From the NCBI GenBank assembly GCA_954871525.1, contig OX940872.1, forward strand, positions 14,841,180-14,905,179: a stretch of 64,000 nt of DNA, read 5' to 3'. Below, piece by piece: positions 56,971 through 64,000 of this stretch. This DNA comes from Parietaria judaica (lineage: Eukaryota; Streptophyta; Magnoliopsida; Rosales; Urticaceae). The notes beneath the pieces were generated by a model that was not told the DNA's origin, did no database searches, and saw only the letters and a program-made list of their open reading frames with translations. The translations under genes and the position numbers were made by a program. Numbering within the stretch: position 1 is the stretch's first letter; every line of letters begins with the position of its first letter.

Positions 56971-58968
56971 GAAAAATTCACATAACTTTGAAATTGCGAA
57001 TCGAACTTCCTTTGGCAAAAACCCTCGCAATGCAAGAGGCAGTATTTGTTGAAGCAACATATGACAATCGTGAGTCTTCATTCCGATAAGTCTCAAATAT
57101 TTCATAGATACAAACCTCTTGTAGTTCGAAGAATGACCTTCGGGAACTTTTATCGCCGCAAGCCATCCACAAAGCTTCCTTCGCTCCGCTCTCGATAAAG
57201 TGTGGACAGCCGGTGGTAGTAATGTCTTCTTTCCAGCCATTTTAGGATGCAAATCCGGTCTTATACCCAATTCAACGAGATCTTGTCAAGCATTTTTCCC
57301 GTCTTTTGTTTTATTTGGATTGTCAAGCAATGTACCAACAATCGCTTCACATACATTTTTTTCGATGTGCATAACGTCCAAACAATGTCGAACGTAATGC
57401 GTCTTCCAATACGGGAGCTCGTAGAAGATTGATACTTTTTTGAACGGTCTATCTTCAAATTTCTTTTGCTTCCTCTTACCACTCGACGTTCTTTTTCCAA
57501 GCACTTCATAAGTCTCTTCACAAATCAGTTTATAGACATCTTCACCGTTCAAAATTTTTGGAGGAGGTCGATGTTCTTGTTGTCCATTAAACTTTTTTTC
57601 TTTCTTTCTGTACGGGTGATCTCTCGGTAAAAATCTCCTATGGTCGAGAAAAACTGTTTTCTTCCAATGTTTCAACCGGACTGAAGATGTATTTTTGATG
57701 CAGACTGGACAACCAATAGAACATTTCACCGAGTAACCAGACAAGTTTCCGTACGCCGGGAAGTCATTGATTGTCCACATTAACATTGCTTTCAACTTGA
57801 ACACTTCGCGTCGGTAAGCATCGTTGATCTCAATTCCTTCGTTCCACATCATCTTTAGATCATCGACCAAAGGTGCCAAGTAGACGTCGATGTCATTTCC
57901 TGGTTGGCTCGGTCCCGAAATTAAAAGAGTCAACATCAAGAACTTCCGCTTCATACACAACTTCGGAGGGAGATTGTAGTTGCAAAGTATTACCGGCCAA
58001 ACACTATAGCGACTACTCATGTTACCAAAAGGATTCATCCCGTCTGTTGCCAAACCGAGACGCAAATTCCTGGGTTCTGAGCTGAATTCCGGATACCGAG
58101 TATCAAAACTTTTCCACTGTGAAGCATCACAAGGGTGTCTTAAAATGCCATAATTACTCTGATTTTTTGAGTGCCAAACCATGTTCTCCGCGTGATTAAT
58201 ATTGTTAAACATGCGTTTGAGGCGGGTGAATAGGGGAATGTACCATAATACTTTTTGCGGAACCCCTTTGATACCGTCATGTGGCTCCTTTCCTGTCTTC
58301 CACCTTGACCCATTGCACAGTGGACATTCACTTAATTCTGTATGCTCGTTCCTATACAGTACGCAATCTTTTGGACATGCATGAAACTTTTCAAACTTTA
58401 AACCTAACAAGCCCAGTGTCTTTTTTGCCGCATATATTCCTGTCGGAACTTTATTACCGGCCGGCAACGTTTCACGAAGGAGTTCCAACAATTGCGTGAA
58501 GCTAGAATTTGTCCAACTTCCTGCCGCCTTTAAATGGAATAGTGATACCAAAAACCCTATTTTCGTTGTGTTACTCCCATCATACAAAGGCGCTTCGAAA
58601 TCCCCCACCATCGACTCTAATAATTGCGGTCTTCCCAAAAAATTATAGTCGATATCATCCATCAAACCACCAATGTCATCGGCTTCGTCTTTGCATTCTT
58701 ATTCTTCAACTAAATCATTGACTCTCTTACCACGTATCTTTTCTCCATGAAAGTACCAATGATCATAGGAACTCATAATACCAATAGCTAACAAATGCGA
58801 TTTGACTACTTTCATAGATTTCGAAACTAAATTTCCACACAAAAGACAAGGACACCTAATCAAATCTCCTTCTTCAAAGTTTAAACGCACAAAATCCATA
58901 AATTCTTGAACACCATGTCGGTAATCATCGCTCATTCTATTTTTCGTCATCCATTTCCTAAATGCCAT
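56971..58968 (-). pseudogene. CACTA transposase tnp2 (Transposase_21 with N-terminal transposase-associated domain)
   Basis: ATG at 58966-58968. Residues 1-89 form the transposase-associated domain (RKWMTKNRMSDDY, VRLNFEEGDLIRCPCLLCGN). The same frame continues after a TAA at 58699 through LETFRETLP-like and transposase blocks: LATDGMNPFGNMSSRYSVW, SQPGNDIDVYLAPLVDDLK, CPVCIKNTSSVRLKHW and YVRHCLDVMHIEKNV. After a TGA at 57286 it still continues (LGIRPDLHPK, MKTHDCHMLLQQILPLALRG, LPKEVRFAISKLCEFF). So one frame carries two stops and no frameshift. Homology ends at ~56971 where a CATGCTCTCTGTATAATTTT box begins; the usual C-terminal few hundred residues are missing. Confidence 0.9.
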
Positions 58969-59129
58969 ATTGCAAATAAAGAATTTTAAGATTAAATACC
59001 GTTTTCTTCCGTGACGAAGCACCGAGCCCGAATTCGAAATCAAAGGAAAGTCGCCTAAGGGAGAAAAAAATAGGGTTTTTGGAGTTATGGTGTAAATGGT
59101 TATGAAAATCTGCGAATTTGAAGATCTGC

Positions 59130-59440
59130 GTAGTATGCCGCGGCATTAGGTAATTACGCCACAGCATGTTGATCTATTATCGACCCTTTTTTTAGACATT
59201 CTCGATCAAACTTGATTTTGGATGAATATTTTTCCCGATATACGCCGCGGCATGGTCACAGCAAGCTGAGGCTTTTGTGTTTCATGCCTTGGCATTTGTT
59301 ACTTAATGCCGCGGCATACTTTTGTCATTTACAGTTAGACCACATATTAGCCGTGGCTTTCGTCATTTATCGGAGGGCATAATGGTGACAAGCTTCAATG
59401 TGCCGCGGCTTTGGGTAAATTACGCCGCGGCTTGATCGTG
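59130..59440. repeat. GCCNNGGC motif cluster upstream of tnp2
   Basis: About ten copies between the tnp2 start and the first plus-strand gene, probably a shared bidirectional promoter region. Confidence 0.75.
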
Positions 59441-59632
59441 CTGACGTAAAAACGGCTATATTTTTACTAGCTACTAGGGTTAAATTTATTACCTTCCAAC
59501 GGTTATAAACGGCTATATTCGCGAAAATAGTTTAAAAAACTTATAATTCATAACTTTTTTCTATATATACAACCATTTAACTTATATTTTGACCCACACA
59601 AAATATCTTGTCTACAAAAATTGAAAATTATT

Positions 59633-60184
59633 ATGGATGATCATCCGTCTTCTATCGGTAATGGCCCAGTCGTTATTGTTTCGTCCTCTTCTTCGTCTTC
59701 TTCCGATGATGAAAACGATCACCAGGTAAATCTATCAGATGATACAGTGGTCCCAGAAACAAATTCCGATGATACGGTGGTCCCAGAAACAAATTCCGAT
59801 GATACGGTGGTCCCTGATACAAACTCTTATTCGGAAGTCCCAGAAATTATAAACTCCAATGATACTATAGTCCCAGAAACAAATTCTCAAGAAAGCATTC
59901 AAAATTCCGAAGAAACCGTAGAGTCTGAAATACCTCCAGGTCAGATTCGCTCTGCTCTTTCCGTTGGTTCAAGCCGCATAAGAGGTAGTGGTGGATCAAA
60001 ATTTTCTTCATCGTGGGAGACAGATTTCCATTTAAAGTATGAGTGGAATAGCTCGACTCAAAATTTTGATAAGCACACTAAATGCAAATGGTGCGGACTA
60101 TTGTTTATTCTTCCCTACCCAGTACGAGAAATCGATTCGCTTCATGCTCATGGCGTGCGTTGTCGTCGAAAACATTGTATTTAA
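59633..60184 (+). CDS. Small CACTA-borne protein, copy 1: acidic repeats, SIM-like motif, damaged BED-like zinc finger
   Basis: 183 codons, ATG 59633 (an upstream TTG is ignored). Residues 12-27 (PVVIVSSSSSSSSDDE) fit a SUMO-interaction motif. A ten-residue unit SDDTVVPETN occurs three times (35-64) and a fourth, diverged, at 75-84. The C-terminus is homologous to copies 2 and 3: WETDF (129-132), KCKWC (C151, C154) and HGVRC (H173, C177). The first zinc-finger His of the other copies is Ser here, so the finger may not fold. A TATA-like CTATATATAC is at about 59561. No known gene name. The SIM and BED calls are inference from pattern only. Confidence 0.6.
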   Translation: MDDHPSSIGNGPVVIVSSSSSSSSDDENDHQVNLSDDTVVPETNSDDTVVPETNSDDTVVPDTNSYSEVPEIINSNDTIVPETNSQESIQNSEETVESEIPPGQIRSALSVGSSRIRGSGGSKFSSSWETDFHLKYEWNSSTQNFDKHTKCKWCGLLFILPYPVREIDSLHAHGVRCRRKHCI

Positions 60185-60540
60185 ATATTTATTATTTTAC
60201 GTTTTTTAATTGTAGTTTTATTATTATGTGACAAATGTAGCTTTAAATATTGATGGAGTTGTAATGTGGCACGACTTATCATAATGTACTTGAAATGTGT
60301 TGTAATGTGGTACTAGTAATGTTTTGTAATGTGGTACTTTCCATATGGTACTTGTAATGTGGAATTATTGATGATAATAATGTATTTATAATATAAACAT
60401 AGGTATTCATAATTCTATATATTTTATAATTAATCACATATATATTCTTACATATTTTTATGAAACGAATAATAATTAAAGTTTAATTTTATGGGTTTAA
60501 AGTTAAGGGTTTTAAGTTAAGGAAATATTATAAAAATTAA
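60185..60540. other. 3' flank of copy 1, AT-rich
   Basis: Repeats of TTGTAATGTGGTACT-like words at 60240-60370 parallel the tandem repeats downstream of copies 2 and 3. No gene. Confidence 0.5.
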
Positions 60541-60544
60541 TTCA

Positions 60545-60970
60545 TAACGCCGCGGCGTAACGTTAATAAGCCTTGGCAAGACCTATTGAACCATGATTAA
60601 TAACCGTAGTCGAACTCACGCCACGGCATATCAAAATCTATGCCTCGGCATTTTAACAATGGCCGCGGCATAATGGTAGTAACGCCGCGGCGTTTAGTGA
60701 CTTACAGAGTCCATGCTCTCTGTATAATTTGAAACAACATATAGGCCTCGGCATGGTATCAGCAAGCCGTGGCTTCGTTGGCCATGCCAAGGCATGGGTA
60801 ACAGAATGTCGCAGCTTACATCGTCTGTTTACCAAAGTACCCTCACAATATGCAACTCGCCGAGGCCTTTCGTGAAAGTGCCGCAGCGAGTTGCATAATC
60901 AAGAGGGCAAATTTGTAAATTAAAATGAAGCCACAGCGTGTTCATTCAAATGCCGCGGCATGATAAGTAA
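60545..60970. repeat. GCCNNGGC motif cluster upstream of copy 2
   Basis: About sixteen motif copies plus a CCATGCTCTCTGTATAATTT box at 60711. Duplicated at 62335-62720. Confidence 0.8.
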
Positions 60971-61557
60971 ATTTACAATGTAATTATTAGTTATCATATT
61001 AATTGTAACACAATTTTAGTAAATTAAATTATCTCATTAATAAACTATGAAAATATTGATAATTTTATTATAAAAAAAAGACAAAATAATGCACTTAATA
61101 ATCATAACTAAATAATCGTTCAAACAAAAAACACAACATTGTACTATTAATTATATAATTTTTCAAACCAAAAATATAAAAATAAATATAATTACAGTTT
61201 AATTTTATGGGTTTAAAGTCTAGGGTAAAATTGTAAAAATTAATTAACCACGCCGCGGCTTATTTTGTAGAAGCCACGGCTTTATCTCAAACGTCGGATA
61301 TATCCGTTGCAGAAACTGAACACGCCGCGGCATATGTAACCCCTGCCGCGGCTTTCTGTCGCTGACACAAAAACGGCTATTTTTTTTAACCGAATTATTA
61401 CCCCACAACGGTAATAAACGGCTATATTTGTCAAAATAATGTTAAAAACGTTCAAATTCACACAAATCTTCTATTTAAACCTATACTTGTTCACATTTTA
61501 TTCTATGTTTCATCAAATTAATCCTTAGATTCAAAAATATCATCATTTTTCTTTGTT

Positions 61558-61995
61558 ATGGATGATCCGTCTCGTTTCGGTTCGTTATCGGAATATCATC
61601 AGGGCTTATTTTTCGGGTTCACCTCTTGCTCTTCCTCCGATGATGATAGTTTTTCTATGGATACAAGTTCCAAGAATACTATTGTCATATCCTCCGACGA
61701 CACCGAGGAGTTTGAAATGCCTCCGAATCCAACTCTAAATCGGACCTCTCGTGCCGGTGAGCCACGACCGACGAGGGGGCGTGGGCGTGGACGTGGTAGG
61801 CCACCGTCTTTACTATGGGAAACAGATTTTCAAATGAGGCTCAAATGGAACAATGAGACTCAAACTCAAGATAGGTACGCCAAATGCAAATGGTGCCGTC
61901 AAGAGATTCTCGCAATCGTTGAACGAGGCACAACTCATTTACGCCGACATGCCAATCGTTGTCGTAGAGATTTAGGTATTGATGACGAATTATGA
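61558..61995 (+). CDS. Small CACTA-borne protein, copy 2: SIM-like motif, RG/AT-hook-like tract, BED-like zinc finger
   Basis: 145 codons. Residues 24-32 are Ser/Asp-rich; 40-51 (NTIVISSDDTEE) fit a SUMO-interaction motif followed by acidic residues. Residues 73-83 (RGRGRGRGRPP) resemble AT-hook cores. Residues 86-135 fit a BED-type finger: WETDF, then C110, C113 (KCKWC), H127, H131, C135 (THLRRHANRC). Nuclear, DNA-binding behaviour would follow, but that is inferred. The gene lies just after motif-rich DNA and shares its promoter sequence with copies 1 and 3 (CAAAAACGGCTAT, AACGGT.ATAAACGGCTATA). Function unknown; it may bind the element's repeats as TnpA proteins do. Confidence 0.65.
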   Translation: MDDPSRFGSLSEYHQGLFFGFTSCSSSDDDSFSMDTSSKNTIVISSDDTEEFEMPPNPTLNRTSRAGEPRPTRGRGRGRGRPPSLLWETDFQMRLKWNNETQTQDRYAKCKWCRQEILAIVERGTTHLRRHANRCRRDLGIDDEL

Positions 61996-62016
61996 TTTTA
62001 ATTGTTGTAGTTTTAT

Positions 62017-62325
62017 TAATATAATTTTGAATTGTTGTGAGTTATTTTGTTATTTGAAAAAGTATTAAATGTAATGTTGGATTGTTGTGAGTGATTTTGT
62101 TGTTTTAAAACTATTAAATGTAATGTTGAATTGTTGTGAGTGATTTTGTTGTTTTAAAACTATTAAATGTAATATTTAATTGTTGTAAGTGATTTTGTTG
62201 TTTTAAAATTATTAAATGTATTGTTTAACTGTTGTAAGCGATTATGTTGTTTTAATATTAAATTTAATGTTGAATTGTTCGAAGTGATTTTGTTGTTTTA
62301 AAATTAATAAATGTAATGAAGTATG
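62017..62325. repeat. ~49-bp tandem repeats after copy 2
   Basis: About six units of TTGTTGTGAGTGATTTTGTT and TTAAA(A)CTATTAAATGTAAT. They start directly after the stop codon and probably form the 3' UTR. The same array follows copy 3 from about 63804. Confidence 0.85.
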
Positions 62326-62334
62326 ATACTCGCC

Positions 62335-63115
62335 GCGGCACAATGTTAACAATACCGTGGCATGACCTATTGAACCATGATTAATAACCGTAGTCGAACT
62401 CATGCCACGGCATATCAAAATCTATGCCTCGGCATTTTAACAATGGCCGCGGCGTTTAATGACTTACAGAGTCCATGATCTCTGTATATTTTGAAACAAC
62501 ATATAGGCCTCGGCATGGTATCAGCAAGCTATGGCTTCGTTGGCCATGCCAAGGCATGGGTAACAGAATGCCGCAGCTTACCTCGTCTGTTTACCAAAGT
62601 ACCCTCACAATATGCAACTCGCCGAGGCCTTTCGTGAAAGTGCCGCGGCTAGTTGCATAATCAAGAGGGCAAATTTGTAAATTAAAATGAAGCCACAGCG
62701 TGTTCATTCAAATGCCGCGGCATGATAAGTAAATTTACAATGTAATTATTAGTTATCATATTAATTGTAACACAATTTAGTAAATTAAATTATCTCATAA
62801 ATAAACTATGAAAATGTTGATAATTTTATTATAAAAAAAACAAAATAATGCACTTAATAATCATAACTAAATAATCGTTCAAACGAAAAACACAACATTG
62901 TACTATTAATTATATAATTTTTCAAACCAAAAATATAAAAATAAATATAATTACAGTTTAATTTTATGGGTTTAAAGTCTAGGGTAAAATTGTAAAAATT
63001 AATTAACCACGCCACGACTTATTTTGTAGAAGCCACGGCTTTATCTCAAACGTCGGATATATCCGTTGCAGAAACTGAACACGCCGCGGCATATGTAACC
63101 CCTGCCGCGGCTTTC
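62335..63115. repeat. GCCNNGGC motif cluster and promoter upstream of copy 3
   Basis: Duplicate of the region before copy 2; about fourteen motifs between 62335 and 62720 and four more at 63008-63113. Some sites differ from the sister copy (for example GCCACGAC at 63010 against GCCGCGGC at 61252). Confidence 0.75.
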
Positions 63116-63320
63116 TGTCGCTGACCCAAAAACGGCTAGTTTTTTTTTTCACCCGAATTATTACCCCACAACGGTAATAAACGGCTATATTTGTCAAAAT
63201 AATGTTAAAAACGTTTAAATTCACACAAATCTTCTATTTAAACCTATACTTGTTCACATTTTATTCTATGTTTCATCAAATTAATCCTTAGATTAAAAAA
63301 TATCATCATTTTTCTTTGTT

Positions 63321-63782
63321 ATGGATGATCCGTCTCGTTTCGGTTCGTCATCGGAATATCATCAGGGCTTATTTTTTGGGTTCACCTCTTGCTCTTCCTC
63401 CGATGATGATAGTTTTTCTATGGATACAAGTTCCAAGAATACTATTGTCATATCCTCCGACGACACCGAGGAGTTTGAAATGCCTCCGAATCCAACTCTA
63501 AATCGGACCTCTCGTGCCGGTGAGCCACGACCGACGAGGGGGCGTGGGCGTGGGCGTGGGCGTGGGCGTGGGCGTGGACGTGGTAGGCCACCGTCTTTAC
63601 TATGGGAAACAGATTTTCAAATGAGGCTCAAATGGAACAATGAGACTCAAACTCAAGATAGGTACGCCAAATGCAAATGGTGCCGTAAAGAGATTCTCGC
63701 AATCGTTGAACGAGGCACAACTCATTTACGCCGACATGCCAATCGTTGTCGTAGAGATTTAGGTATTGATGACGAATTATGA
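63321..63782 (+). CDS. Small CACTA-borne protein, copy 3 (same as copy 2 with longer RG tract)
   Basis: 153 codons, nearly identical to copy 2. It differs by eight extra RG residues from four extra GGGCGT hexamers near 63541-63570 and by a few substitutions (Ser for Leu at residue 10; Lys for Gln after KWCR). The zinc-finger residues and the SIM-like IVISSDD are unchanged, and the frame is intact. Confidence 0.65.
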   Translation: MDDPSRFGSSSEYHQGLFFGFTSCSSSDDDSFSMDTSSKNTIVISSDDTEEFEMPPNPTLNRTSRAGEPRPTRGRGRGRGRGRGRGRGRPPSLLWETDFQMRLKWNNETQTQDRYAKCKWCRKEILAIVERGTTHLRRHANRCRRDLGIDDEL

Positions 63783-63803
63783 TTTTAATTGTTGTAGTTT
63801 TAT

Positions 63804-64000
63804 TAATATAATTTTGAATTGTTGTGAGTTATTTTGTTATTTGAAAAAGTATTAAATGTAATGTTGGATTGTTGTGAGTGATTTTGTTGTTTTAAAACTA
63901 TTAAATGTAATGTTGAATTGTTGTGAGTGATTTTGTTGTTTTAAAACTATTAAATGTAATATATAATTGTTGTAAGTGATTTTGTTGTTTTAAAATTATT
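63804..64000. repeat. ~49-bp tandem repeats after copy 3, cut by window end
   Basis: Same TTGTTGTGAGTGATTTTGTT units as at 62017-62325. Further copies of the gene may follow outside the window. Confidence 0.8.

Larger units (their letters stand above)
51303..64000. mobile_element. CACTA (En/Spm) transposon, right end outside window
   Basis: Begins with CACTACTACAAATCCGGG at 51303, the CACTA terminal sequence. Inside are a Transposase_24/Ulp1 gene and a tnp2 transposase on the minus strand, three small zinc-finger genes on the plus strand, and an abundant palindromic motif GCCNNGGC in all the spacers up to at least 63113. No CCCGG...TAGTG right terminus is visible, so the element is at least 12.7 kb. 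Coding parts are damaged, so this copy is probably non-autonomous, although motifs and plus-strand genes look well kept. Confidence 0.85.
60575..64000. repeat. ~1.76-kb tandem duplication containing copies 2 and 3
   Basis: 60575-62335 and 62350-64000 (cut by window end) are near identical, including the motif cluster, promoter, gene and downstream 49-bp repeats. The genes are offset by 1763 bases. Differences seen include a 22-bp loss between two GCCGCGGC copies and a 24-bp gain in the RG codons. Confidence 0.9.

Overview
The window is plant nuclear DNA, most likely from a eudicot, and it is almost entirely transposable elements around a single ordinary gene. The evidence is an intron-split plant 2-oxoglutarate dioxygenase, Tat-lineage Ty3/Gypsy, Ty1/Copia, hAT, Mutator-like and CACTA elements with plant-type domains, and the AT-rich non-coding sequence between them. 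I saw no tRNA, rRNA, CRISPR or prokaryotic features.

Layout. 1-10828: a large LTR retrotransposon with no coding capacity (LTR family 'A' here), its 5' LTR cut by the window edge. It has a tRNA-Met-like primer site, a GC-rich hairpin island, and a minus-strand solo LTR of the related family 'B' (6061-8488, TSD ATATA). 10829-15123: the minus-strand 5' part of a Tat-type Gypsy element (RT and gag remnants, PBS, LTR), split by a second family-B solo LTR (11446-14187, TSD GTTAA). 15803-16631: a foldback Mutator-like element with 9-bp TSD.

17924-29092: the gene neighbourhood. A two-exon 2OG-Fe(II) dioxygenase (ACC-oxidase-homolog class, 368 codons, all iron and 2OG ligands present) lies on the plus strand. 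A hAT element (17924-21414, 8-bp TSD) sits exactly in its TATA box and appears to rebuild that box at its own edge. The single intron is 6.5 kb because it holds a Mutator-like element carrying a captured ABCB-transporter exon (22670-24088) and a decayed Copia element (about 24130-28390).

29479-41471: a structurally complete but decayed Tat-lineage Gypsy element on the minus strand (TSD GTTAC, PBS, PPT, gag, protease, RT, RNase H, second RNase H, integrase) with an antisense 'putative gypsy type transposon' gene between integrase and 3' LTR. 41472-51302: LTR fragments of families A and B, short tandem repeats and a second, larger foldback Mutator-like element (45904-47334, TSD TTCAATGAA).

51303-64000 (continues beyond the window): a CACTA element inserted in a family-B LTR. 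On the minus strand it has a tnp2 transposase pseudogene and a Transposase_24-like gene ending in a Ulp1 (C48) protease domain. On the plus strand it has three related small genes that combine acidic/Ser-rich SUMO-interaction-like motifs, RG/AT-hook-like tracts and a BED-like zinc finger. Between the genes lie dozens of copies of a palindromic GCCNNGGC motif. This combination of BED-like protein, Ulp1 and motif array is the most interesting candidate system in the window.
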